A DNA stretch of 64,000 nt. Origin: CAIVAT01 sp964455285 (lineage in GTDB: Bacteria; Bacteroidota; Bacteroidia; Bacteroidales; FEN-979). The translations under genes and the position numbers were made by a program. Under the pieces are notes generated by a model, which saw only the letters and a list, made by a program, of their open reading frames with translations, ran no database searches and had not been told where the DNA came from. The stretch covers positions 1 to 64,000 of the forward strand of contig CAYVVG010000013.1 of assembly GCA_964455285.1 (NCBI GenBank), in the 5' to 3' direction. Shown here piece after piece: positions 24,810 to 36,200 of this stretch. Positions within the stretch are counted from its first letter, which is position 1, and each line of letters begins with the position of its first letter.

Positions 24810-26075
24810 ATGAACGCAACAAAAATAACCTTGGTCGACGGCAAGCTTAGCGTACCCGATTGTCCGATCATTCCGTTCATCGAAGGCGACGGCACGGGTC
24901 CCGACATCTGGAACGCCAGTGTCAGGGTGCTGGATGCCGCGGTGGAGAAATCTTACGCCGGCAACCGCCGGATCGCCTGGCGGGAGGTTCTGGCGGGTGA
25001 GAAAGCCTTTCAGCAAACGGGGGAATGGCTTCCGCAGGAGACACTCGATGTGATCCGCGAACACCTGGTCGCCATCAAAGGTCCTCTTACCACCCCCGTG
25101 GGGGGCGGCATCCGGTCGCTCAACGTAGCGTTGCGCCAGGTGCTCGATCTTTATGCCTGCGTGCGGCCGGTGAGATATTTTCCCGGTGTTCCCTCGCCGG
25201 TGAAAAGGCCGGAAACGACCGATATGGTGATCTTCCGCGAGAATTCGGAGGACATTTATGCCGGTATCGAGTGGATGCAGGGGACACCCGAGGTTCAGAA
25301 GGTGATCCGCTTCCTGACGGAGGAGATGGGGGTGAAAAAGATCCGTTTCCCCGAATCCTCCTCCATCGGCATCAAGCCGGTATCGAAAGAGGGAACGGAG
25401 CGCCTGGTGCGGGCTGCTATCCGGTTTGCCGACACACAGAAAAAGCCTTCCGTCACCCTGGTCCACAAGGGCAACATCATGAAATTCACCGAAGGCCAGT
25501 TCAAGCAGTGGGGGTATGAATTAGCCGAGCGGGAGTTTGGCGGCCGGGTATTCACCTGGATGACCTACGACCGGATCAAAGCCGCCGAAGGGGAGCAGGC
25601 TGCCGAGGCTGCGCAGAAGAAGGCGATCCAGGAAGGCCGGATCCTCATCAAGGATGTGATCGCCGACGCTTTCCTCCAGCAGATCCTGACCCGTCCGGCA
25701 GAGTACTCGGTGATCGCCACGCTGAACCTCAACGGCGATTACATCTCCGACGCCCTGGCGGCGATCGTGGGCGGGATCGGCATCGCTCCCGGTGCCAATA
25801 TCAATTACATGACCGGCCATGCCGTTTTCGAGGCCACCCACGGCACTGCTCCGAAATATGCCGGCAAGGACCAGGTGAACCCGGGATCGGTGATCCTTTC
25901 GGGCGTCATGATGTTCGAATACATGGGATGGAACGAAGCGGCTGCTCGGGTGGTCAAAGGGCTTGAGGGGGCCATTGGCCGCAAGCGGGTCACCTACGAT
26001 TTCGAGCGGCTGATGGAAGGAGCCACCCGGCTGAAATGCTCGGAATTCGGAACCGAGATCATCGCGAACATGTGA
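24810..26075 (+). CDS. icd: NADP-dependent isocitrate dehydrogenase
   Basis: 421 residues, homodimeric bacterial type. Oxidatively decarboxylates isocitrate to 2-oxoglutarate in the TCA cycle, making NADPH. Substrate-site signature GGGIRSLNVALRQ (about 110) includes the serine that is phosphorylated in the E. coli enzyme. NADP specificity is indicated by the Lys-Tyr pair in HGTAPKYAGKDQVNPGS (about 350). HKGNIMKFTEG is also family-typical. The ATG at 24810 was selected because homologues begin near this point; a short ATG at 24802 runs into a stop after three codons. It is followed by the terminator hairpin shared with the converging porP gene. Confidence 0.96.
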   Translation: MNATKITLVDGKLSVPDCPIIPFIEGDGTGPDIWNASVRVLDAAVEKSYAGNRRIAWREVLAGEKAFQQTGEWLPQETLDVIREHLVAIKGPLTTPVGGGIRSLNVALRQVLDLYACVRPVRYFPGVPSPVKRPETTDMVIFRENSEDIYAGIEWMQGTPEVQKVIRFLTEEMGVKKIRFPESSSIGIKPVSKEGTERLVRAAIRFADTQKKPSVTLVHKGNIMKFTEGQFKQWGYELAEREFGGRVFTWMTYDRIKAAEGEQAAEAAQKKAIQEGRILIKDVIADAFLQQILTRPAEYSVIATLNLNGDYISDALAAIVGGIGIAPGANINYMTGHAVFEATHGTAPKYAGKDQVNPGSVILSGVMMFEYMGWNEAAARVVKGLEGAIGRKRVTYDFERLMEGATRLKCSEFGTEIIANM

Positions 26076-26086
26076 CCCAAAAAAAA

Positions 26087-26114
26087 GCAGAGACGCAAAA
26101 CCTTGCGTCTCTGC
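26087..26114 (-). terminator. Rho-independent terminator of the porP operon
   Basis: A 12-bp perfect stem (GCAGAGACGCAA at 26087-26098 with its complement at 26103-26114) and a 4-nt loop. On the minus strand it is followed by eight U residues, so it ends the porP transcript. On the plus strand the hairpin may also stop icd transcripts, but without a U-run. Confidence 0.85.
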
Positions 26115-26142
26115 CCAATAGATCAGGAAAAACCCTGGAACC

Positions 26143-27243
26143 TTAGTAGAAGGTGGGGCACTCCATCGGTCCCCCGTTCCGCCGGCTGGCCGAACCGGGA
26201 ACGTACCCGCCGCCTCCGCCTCCGCCAAATACGGAGAGCTTGTCGAATTCGAGGACCAGGCTGATCTCATGTGCGCCACCCGTTCCCTGCAGGGCGCCGC
26301 TGATCTGCAGGTCATAGCTGTACATGAACTTCAGGTTCATATCATCGTAGAAGTTGTACTTATACCCGGCCACCAGTGCCATGGAGCTGTTCACCACACC
26401 GGTCATGGTCGACTTGAACCAGCCGCCCAGGTAGATGTTGTACTTGAGCAGGTTCAGGCCCACCTGGAGGGAATTCAACGACGCCTGGTTCTGGTAGATA
26501 CCGCCGATATTGATCTTCAGGGGTTCATCGAAACTACGTGCCATCATCGACGAACCTCCGGCGCCCGTCGAGAAGATCAGATCGAACTGTCCCACCCATT
26601 TCCTCGGATAGGGTGACGAACCCGTTGAGAGGAAACTGACGTCGGGCCGGAAGATGTGATCGACGGAAAAACCGATATTGCCGCTGATCGATCCGCCCGG
26701 GTTGATGAATTGCAGTACCCCTCCGACTCCGAAATCGGGCACCGTCCGTTTGTTGGCGTCGGGCGAATCGAAGGTGGAGGTATATACATTCCCGTATTTC
26801 GGGTCGAGCTGGCTGGCGAAAACGAGGTCATCCCAGTTGACGCGGCGCTGCATGATCCCGGCTTTTACGCCCACCTGGGTGACCATGTAGCTGGTAATGG
26901 GAACGCGCACGCCAAGAGTCAGGGCGGCGCCGAAATTATTGATCAGGCCCACGCCCGGCGTATCCTGGTTGATCAGGATCCCGATCCCTCCGGATCCGGG
27001 CAGGTTGCGGTCGCCCAGGTCGGCCGAAAAGTAATAGGATTTGAAGGAAATCGGCAGACTGGGCCACTGGTTCCGGTAAAGGAACCTCGCCCTCACCCCG
27101 GTGTTGATCCCGGTGAAGGCAGGGTTGTAGTACAGCGGCGAGCTGAAGTACTGCGAGTAGTTCATATCCTGACCGTCCGCTACAGGAGCTATCCCAAGAA
27201 CACTCAGAAACGCAAGGATCGAAACTATATATCGTCTTTTCAT
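26143..27243 (-). CDS. PorP/SprF family type IX secretion membrane protein
   Basis: 366 residues. Signal peptide about 1-24 (ending in ADG). Begins the mature part with QDMNYSQYFSSPLYYNPAFTG, the near-invariant start of PorP/SprF proteins (written here as NYSQYFSSPLYYNPAFTG in substance). The remainder is an outer-membrane beta-barrel of about 14 strands. SprF-type members are needed for surface delivery or anchoring of the large adhesin encoded by the adjacent gene, as in the SprB-SprF pair of Flavobacterium. Here the 2979-residue PKD adhesin ends only 18 nt upstream on the same strand, fitting that pairing. An odd glycine-rich tail (GGGGGGGYVPG) precedes the C-terminus, where most family members end with the last strand. 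Confidence 0.92.
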   Translation of the reverse strand: MKRRYIVSILAFLSVLGIAPVADGQDMNYSQYFSSPLYYNPAFTGINTGVRARFLYRNQWPSLPISFKSYYFSADLGDRNLPGSGGIGILINQDTPGVGLINNFGAALTLGVRVPITSYMVTQVGVKAGIMQRRVNWDDLVFASQLDPKYGNVYTSTFDSPDANKRTVPDFGVGGVLQFINPGGSISGNIGFSVDHIFRPDVSFLSTGSSPYPRKWVGQFDLIFSTGAGGSSMMARSFDEPLKINIGGIYQNQASLNSLQVGLNLLKYNIYLGGWFKSTMTGVVNSSMALVAGYKYNFYDDMNLKFMYSYDLQISGALQGTGGAHEISLVLEFDKLSVFGGGGGGGYVPGSASRRNGGPMECPTFY

Positions 27244-27261
27244 TGAGAAGATGATTAGCGG

Positions 27262-30200
27262 TTAACGGATTAATGATACGGTTCCCATGGTCTTTCCGGA
27301 GCCACCGACACCGATGTCGGATCCCTCCCATTGCGTGTCGTCGACAAAGAGCGCCTTGATCTTCCACATGTAATTGCCCTGCGGCATCAGCACGCCTTCA
27401 TAGGTACCGTCCCATCCTTCGATGGGGGAACCTTTGTCGTCGAGTTTTGTCGATTCCCAGAGCATGTGCCCCCAGATATCGAACACCTGGGCATGATATT
27501 GCTTCAGGTTGATGCCGACCGGCTGGAACAGCCTGACACCCAGGTTGGTTCCCGACGGCGAGAAGGCGTTCGGCACATACAGCCCTTTGAACAGCAACTC
27601 ATACCGGAAGTAGGTGGTGTCGGTACATTCAAACTGGTTGAATGCGATCAGGGTGATGGTGTAGGTATTGTCTTCCGTGAACAGGGCAACCGGTTCCGGA
27701 TCCGTCGAACTCTTCCCGTTGCCGAACTGCCACAGGTAACCGGTGGCGCCGGTCGACACGTTGTTCATCTTCACCTGGCCTTGTTTACCGTTGAATTCGT
27801 TGATCACGGTAAAGGCACTGACGGGGGTGATGTGTACACTGATGGTCGAATCGTAGGTATCGAGACAGCCAAACTGATCCTCGACGATCAACTGCACCGT
27901 ATAATCAACCGCTTCAGGATACCGGTAGTTCGGATTCTGGACATTAGCGGTGTCCGAAAGTGTGTTGGGGTCACCGAACGACCAATGCCAGTGCCTGATG
28001 GCCGCATCGGCGGTATCAGAGATGTCGCTGAAAAAGACCGGATCCTCCGTGCAGGGGGTCGTGTTCTCATATCGTGCCACCGGCAACCCGTAAATGCGGG
28101 TCGGTTTGGTCAGCGAATCAACACATCCGAACTTGTTTGTCATGATCAGCCGGACATTGTAGATGCCTGCGGTATCATATAAATAGGTCGGATTCTTCAG
28201 GTTCGAGGTATCGGCCGGGCCTGTTCCGAAGTTCCATTGCCACCGCGTGATCGTGGCACCGTAAATCTCGGAGGTATCGCGGAACTGGGTAGTCTCGTTC
28301 AGACACACAGCCACGTTGGAGAACGCAGGCAGCGGGGTGGGATTGATCCGCACCAGCCTGGTGATGCTGTCGGTGACCACGGTACCGTCGACAAGGGCCT
28401 GGATCCTCAGTTTTACCTGGTAGGTTCCGCTGTCGGCATAATAGTGGGTGATCGGAGAACTCTGCGACGTATACACCGTATCCTGACCGTCGCCCCAGAA
28501 CCAGTGCCACTGGTTGATCAGGGAAACCGGCAGCGAGGTTTCGGTGAAGGCGATCGTGTTCCGTGCACAAAGCGGGGCATTTTGCGTGAAGCCTGCCGCG
28601 ATGCACGGGAAACGTTGCACCATCCTCGTCACACTGTCGATACACCCGTTCACGTTGGTGATGATCAGGGTCACGGGATAGAATCCCGGCAGGGCATAGG
28701 CATGGGCAGGATTCTGCAGGGTCGAGGTTCCGCCGTCGCCAAACCGCCAGGAGAAGGAGGCAATGCCACCGCTGCCGGTAACCAGTGTCGAATCGCTGAA
28801 GAAAATGGTATCGTTGCAGGCCACCGTCCGGAAATGGAACCAGGCCTCCGGTGCGGCAAAGACCGTAATTTCCCGGTAAACACTGTCGACGCAGTTATCA
28901 GAATTGTATGCCTTCATCCTTACGACATACGTGCCCGGTCCTGAGAAGGTATGGTACGGACTGAATATCTGCGAGTTGTTGGCAGGTCCTGAGGCCGGGT
29001 CACCGAAATTCCAGGTCACCGAATAGAGCGAGTCGCCCGGAGTCTGGTTCACCGGGTAGAAACGGGTCGGGTACCCTTCACAGGTATCGGTGTTGATGAA
29101 GGTGAACTCGAATCCGGGTTTCACATGGACACTGTCGCTGATCGTGTCCGAACATCCATAACCATCGGTTACGATCAGTTCGACCATGAAGGTGGTATCG
29201 GTGCCGGTGAAGGTGTGGCTCGGGTTCGGAATGGTCGATGAGAAACCTGCCTCGAAGTTCCACAGCCTGCCGGCGATATTGGTGCCTGTGGCGGTGGAGA
29301 TATCCTGGAAGTCAACCTTTCCGGCCGGACAGAAATAGGCGGTATAGGAAAATGCCGGGACCGGTTTCGGTCGGACGATCACCGGCATGGTCACGGTGTC
29401 GCTGCAGTTGGTCAGGTTCCCGACAATGAGGGTAACCTGGTAGGTTCCCGCCGTGGTATACTGGTGGACCGGATCCTGGATGGTGGCGGTCCCGCCGTCC
29501 CCGAAATCCCAACTCCATGTCGAGATGCTGCTTCCCGGAGCCAGCGAAAGGTCCGTGAACTGGGTGGCATCTCCCACGCAGGCGGTTTCGTATTCGAACA
29601 TCGCCTCGGGTGACGGGTTGACAGATACCTGGATGACCGTGTCGTTTTCACACTGGGCAGCATTGGTCACCGTCAGCGTAACGTTGTAAGTGCCCTGCAG
29701 GTTGTAGGTATGGAACGGGTTCTGCAGGGTGCTGTTATTGAATGTTCCGCTCGAGGGATCGCCGAAGTCCCAGTTCCAGGCCACCGGGGTTCCGGTGGAC
29801 ACGTCGGTGAACTGGGTGGCACTTCCCAGGCAGGAGGTATCGGCAGTAAAGTCGGCAAATGGCGCGGCATTGACGGTCACGGTCTTTCCTCCTACCACGC
29901 TGTCGTTACATCCGTTGGCATTGGTGACCATCAGGCGGACAGTGTAGGTGCCTCCGGCCGAGAACATATGGGTCGGGTTCTGGGTATTTGAGAGGTTGTT
30001 GGCTCCCGAGGCTGGATCGCCAAAATCCCAGTTCCAGGTGGTGATGGCCGGACCGCCGTTGGACTGCGACAGGTCGGTGAACTGGAGCGGAGTCAGTGCG
30101 CAGGCAGCATTTCCGAAGTTGAAGTTGGCCAGGGGTCTCACGCCGATCTCAACGGGGCTGATCTTCTCCGCCGTGCAGTCATCGGAAGTGACGATGGTCA

Positions 30201-33200
30201 GCTTCACATTGTAGGTTCCGCCGTTGGTGTATTTGTGCTTAACATTCTGGTTGGCCGGGAAAAGGATCGGCCCTACGACGGTGCCGTCCCCGAAATCCCA
30301 CGTCCACTGCTGGATCGATCCGTGCGGCGTACTCGACTGATCAAAGAACTGCACCGAGTCGCCTGCGCAGTTCGGCGATTCATAAGAGAACAAGGGCACC
30401 GGTTTACCAAGTACCAGCACCTGTTTTGAAGTATCCCGCTGGCAACCCAGGTTATTGGTTACCGTGAGATGGACGTTGAAGATCCCGGTATTTCCGTACA
30501 AGTGGGTCGGTGCAGCCCCGGTTGCTGTCTGTCCGTCACCGAACTCCCATGCGTAACTGGCAATGGGACCTCCGGTCGACAAATCGGCAAAGGTGGTGAG
30601 GCTGCCCAGGCAGGCCGTATCGGCGCTGAAATTCGCCACCGGCCGTTGCCCGATGCTGAGCACGGTGTCGATGGTGGTGTAGCACCCGTTGCCGTTGGTC
30701 ACCATCAGCGTCACATTAAAGGAGCCGGAGGCTGAGAACTGGTGGATCGGGTTGGCGATGGTAGAGGAGTTGTTCATCCCTGATGCGGGGTCGCCGAAAT
30801 TCCAGTTCCATGTCTGGATGCTTCCGCCCCCGTTGGTCTGCGAAAGGTCGGTGAACTGTACCGGCTGGTTGTCGCAAAGGGTCGAAGAATAGGAGAAGTT
30901 GGCGATCGGGGCGGGAACACTGTTGACCGTTTTGCTGATCGTGGCCGTGCATCCCGCGGTGGTGGTCACCGTCAGCGTGACGATGTGCGTGGTGGCGGTA
31001 CCCACAAAGGTATGTGTCACGTTCGGGTTCCCGGGGAATATGATGGTCGTGTCGGTGCCGTCGCCGAATACCCAGTGCCATATTCGTACGGACGAGGAGT
31101 ATCCGGTCGGGACAAACGACTGGTTGAAGAAACTCACCGGGTTACCCACGCAACTCGTGGGCGAGAAGGAGAAGTCAGCAATAGGCTTCGGATCGACCAT
31201 GACCAGCACGCTGGTATCGTTGATGCAACCGTTGGAGTTGGTCACCGAAAGAGATACGTTGTAATACCCGTGGTTGGCGAACAGGTGTTGCGGCGACTGC
31301 TGGGTCGATGTGCCGCCGTCGCCGAAGTTCCAAGCATAGGCAATAAATGTGGTCGGACCCGGAGGGTTGATGTTCGGCGGCGTGGTCGAGGTGTTGTTGA
31401 AGGTCGTCGGGCTGCCCTGGCACACCGTGTCGGCGGCAAAGCTGGCCACCGGGAGCGGGTTGATGGTGATGGGTTGGGCGGGCGAATAGGTATTGACGCA
31501 CCCGTTGGAACTGGTTACCGTCAGGGTGACGGAGAAGTTGCCGGCCGAGGTGAAGGCGTGCGAGGGATTCTGCAGGGTGGAGGCGTTGTTGGCGCCCGAC
31601 AGCGGATCGCCGAACTGCCAGTTCCAGGTCTGGATGGTGCCCCCGCCGTTGGTCTGTGTCAGGTCGTTGAACTGGACCAGCTGCCCGAGGCAGGTGGTGT
31701 TGGAATAGCTGAAATTGGCCTGCGGCGACGGGATGCTGGTCACCGTCTTGGTAATTGAGTCGGTACATCCATTGGTAGTGGTCACCACCAACTTGACGAA
31801 ATGGGTGGTGGCTGTTCCCTGGAAGGTATGATTGACATGGGGGTTGCCGGGGAAGATGATGGTGGTGTCGGTGCCGTCACCCCAGGTCCAGGTCCATGTC
31901 TGGATATACGACGAGGTTCCCGTGGGAACGAAGGATGTGCTGGTGAAACTCACCGGCAATCCCACACAACTTGCGGGCGAGAAGGTGAAGTTGGGTACCG
32001 GTCTCGGGTAAACGGTAACCGTTTGGGTCCGTGTGTGGATACATCCGTTGGAGTTCACCACGGTCAGGGTAACCTGGTAGTCACCGTAGGCTGTGTATAC
32101 GTGGGTGGGTGACTGCAGGGAAGAGATCCCGCCGTCGCCGAAATTCCATGCATACGAAATGATCGAGGCGGCATGCGGCACAGATGCATCGGTGAACTGG
32201 GTAGCCTTTCCTTCGCATGCCTGGGCAAAAGTAAAGTTGGCCACCGGAAGGCTGTCGATCTCGACAGCCACCGTGTCATAGTCGATACACCCGTTGGTGC
32301 TGACGATCTTCAGGATCACCTGGAAGGTGCCGGCCGTGGTGAACGAGTGGATCGGGTTCTGCGAGGTGGAGGTATTGTTGGCCCCCGATACCGGATCGCC
32401 GAAATTCCAGTTCCAATTTTGAATGCTTCCGCCACCGTTCGTTTGGGAAAGGTCTGTAAACTGGACGCTTTGTCCGAGACAGGTCGTGGTGGAATAGGAG
32501 AAGTTGGCGAGGGGCGACGGGATGCTGTTGACCGTCTTGACGATCGAGTCGGAACACCCGTTGGTGGTGGTCACGATCAGCTTCACGGAGTGGCTGGTGG
32601 CCGTACCGGTAAAAGTGTGCGTGATATTCGGTGTATTCGGATAATAGATGGTCTGGCGCGGGGTTCCGTCGTTGAAGTCCCAGGTCCAGGTGGTGTCATA
32701 TCCCGAGAAACCGGAAGGGATGAACGAAAGATCGGTGAACGTCACCGGGTTCCCGATGCAGGCGCCGGCCGTGAAGGTGAAGTTGACGATCGGTTTCGGG
32801 TTTACCAGCACCGGTTTGGTCACCGAATGGATACAGCCGTTGGAGTTGACGATGGTGAGGGTGACGTTGTAGATGCCGGATGTAGCGTAGGCATGGGTGG
32901 GCGCGGGATTGTTGGTCACGCTTCCTCCATCGCCGAAATCCCAGGTGTAGGAATTGATGGTGGATCCGGCCGAAGTGGTCGATGTGCTGCTGAACTGCAT
33001 GTCCTCATCCTCGCAGGTTGCCGATGCGGTGAAGTTGGCCACCGGCAGTTCATTGATCACGATCGTGTGCTGGATGGTGTCGCGGCATCCGTTGGCATTG
33101 GTCACGATCAGGGTAACGATCTTGTTCCCTGAAGAGGAATAGACGTGCGAAGGATGCTGGGTGGTCGAATAGTTGCTCGATCCCGAGGAGAGATCGCCGA

Positions 33201-36200
33201 AATCCCAACTCCAGTAAAGGATGTTACCGCCGCCGCTGGTCTGCGACAGGTCGGTGAACTGCACCGGTTGGGGGGTCATGCAGGCCGGGGTGCCGGCGGC
33301 GACTTCGAATTCCGCCTGGGGCGATGCCACCTGCATCACGTTGATGGTCTTGTACTGGGTACATCCGCGGTTGGTCGTCACCGTGAGGGTGACATTATAG
33401 CCGGTGGCGCTGAAGACCGCGTAGGAATGCGCCGGGTTCTGGATGTTGGAGGTATCTCCGTCGCCGAATTCCCAGTGCCACGCCACGATCACATCATTAT
33501 ACGGCAGGGGGACGAACGAGAGGTCGGTAAACTGGACGGCCTGGCCGAAACAGGTGGGCGAGGTGAACGAGAAGTTGGCGATCGGTTTCGGGATAATGCT
33601 GACAATGTGCTGCATCGACTTCTGGCACCCATTCACATCCGTCAGGGTCAGGGTGACGATGTAGTCGCCCACCGACGCGTACATGTTGGAGGCGCTGCCC
33701 GGGGATGTGGAGGTGTTGCCGTCGCCGAATTTCCACAGCCAGGTATAGTTCGAAGGGGGCAGGATCAACGGGTCGGTGGTGAAATTGACGGTCTGGTCAA
33801 GGCAGACGTTGTTATTGTATGTAAAGTCAACCGGGATCGGGTCGTTGATGGTCACCGGGATGGTATCCACCGGGCTCGGGCAGTTCTGTTGGTTGTCCCA
33901 GACCTGCAGGGTCACCAGGTAGGTCGTTTTTCCTCCGGCCGACAGCGGTGTGAAAGTATGGACCGGGTTCTCGAGGGTTGACGTGTTGTCAGGACCGGAG
34001 AGGGGATCGTCAAAATTCCATGACCACTGATAGATCGTACCGGCCGGGGTGGCGTTGGAGTAGGACTGGTCGTCGAAATAGACCGGCTGTCCGTCGCAGG
34101 CCTGTCCCTGGTGCATGTGCGCCGAATCGCTGAACCAGGTAAAATGGGCGGCAGGCGATTCATAGATGTTCACCCACAGGTCGAAGGTCGCTTCCATGGG
34201 TGTGCCCAGGTTGAGGACACGGGTCACGTGGAACGGTCCTGGTGCGGTGTAGGTGTGATTGGGTGAGGCGGGAACGTTGGGAGCCGTGAAGATCGCCGTG
34301 GTGCCGTCGCCGAAGTCCCAGTTCTCGGTGGTGATCAGGCCGCCCGGCGGACAGGGTACGAAGAGGATCGGCACGTTCTGGCACTGATTGGGCGGGTTGG
34401 CCGTGAAGCACGGGGCAGGCGGGGCGCCCATGATCACTTCGTGGGTGACCACGGTCTCGCAGCCGGTCACCATGTCGATGGCTGTGCAACTGACGGTATA
34501 GGCGCCGGGGCCCGGGTAGTTGTGGGTGATGGGCGAGCCAAAGCCGCTGTTCCCGTCGCCGAAGTTCCAGTACACGTTATTCCCGACATTCTGAAGCGGG
34601 TTGATCTGGGCTGTGAAGGTCTGCACATAGGCGGTCGCTCCCTGGGCGATGGTGAAATCGATGTCGGGGTGCGGGTTGACGACCAGCGGGGTGCTCAGGA
34701 TCTTCGTGTTGGCACAACCGGCATGGTTGGTCACAGTGAGGGTCACGATATAGTTGCCGGGTCCGGAGAAGAGATGGGTGGGATTGGGATCGCCGGAGGT
34801 GTTGTTGGGCGATGTCGGATCCCCAAAGTCCCATTCCCAGGTCGCGATCGAACTGCCGGTGAGGGGTGAGCTCAGGTCGGTGAATTGCACCACATCGCCG
34901 CTGCAGATGGTGACCGGGTAAGTGAAGTTTGCCAGGGGCGAGGGCTGGGCGGCCATCGCGATGGGCGGGGTGGTATTCACACAGCCGTTGGAGTTCCTTA
35001 CCTTCAGGGTCACGTTGTGCGTGGCCAGGTCGGTGAATGTATGATAAACGATAGCGGGAGGAGGATTCCCCGGGATGCTGTAATAGGTGGTCGGCGATGA
35101 GTCATCCCAGTACCACCACCAGTCGGTGATCGTACCGGTGCTGGCAAGCGACTGGTCGGTGAATGCAGCAGCTTCACCCACGCAGGCCGGTGAAGAGAGG
35201 AAATTGGCCACCGGGATGGTATTCGGAACGTCGATGGTGATCGATTTGGTGATGTCGCATCCCTTGGAATTCACGAGCTTGACCGTCACCACCACCCCGG
35301 AGGCGGGCACCAGGTATGTGTGGGTGGTCGTCAGCGGTACCGGCGGAATGCTGGGCCAGGGGGATGTAGCCGTATCACCGGTTCCGTCGCCGAAATCCCA
35401 GATGATCTCGGTGATGGTCTCGTTGGTGGGCATGAAGGTGGCCTGGCTCCCCTCGGCACTGAAGTTGAAGGCCTGGTCGAGACAGGGCGGTGTGACCGGT
35501 GTGGCCAGCACGGCCACCGGGCGGTACTTATCGGGATCCACGTACACGTAATCGGTGATCTCATCATCCCAGAGGATGCCGGCGATGGTCTTGGAAACTT
35601 TCAGGTTGACCTCGTAGGTGATCCCCGCGGTCGAGGGGAAGGCGATCATGACGCTGTCGGGGCGGTAGGTGGTGATGGAGGTGGTTTGCCAGGGCCCGGG
35701 AGAAGCGGGATTGTACACCCTCCATTTCCATTCAAAGGATACGGACAGATCCTGCGCCGGGTAGTGTCCGTCGCCGGTCCCGGCAAAATATACCTCGTTG
35801 TAAAAGCAGCGGTGAACGGCGTCGAATTCATAATACAGGTGGGCGGCCAGCATGGGTTTCACCAGCACGCTCAGCGGCGTGACCGAAACCGGCGTGCAGC
35901 TGTTCCCTGAGATCCCTTCGGTCAATTCTATCCTGTAATTCCCCGGCGTGCTGAACACCTGGTAAAGTTCGTACGTCGAAGACCCTCCCACCACCGTCGA
36001 AGGCTCCAGGTAAACGACCCAGTTGTAGGTATGGCCCGCAATGTAAGGAGTCGTGTACCTTACTGAATTGGAACTTGCCCCCACCACATCGGGACCGGTG
36101 ATTTTCGGGTAGGTGTCCGGACATTGCTGGGCGCGAACTACAGCGGCAGTTGTCATCACGAGTACCGGGAGGAGGAAGAGGTGTTTGTACCGTTGAAACA

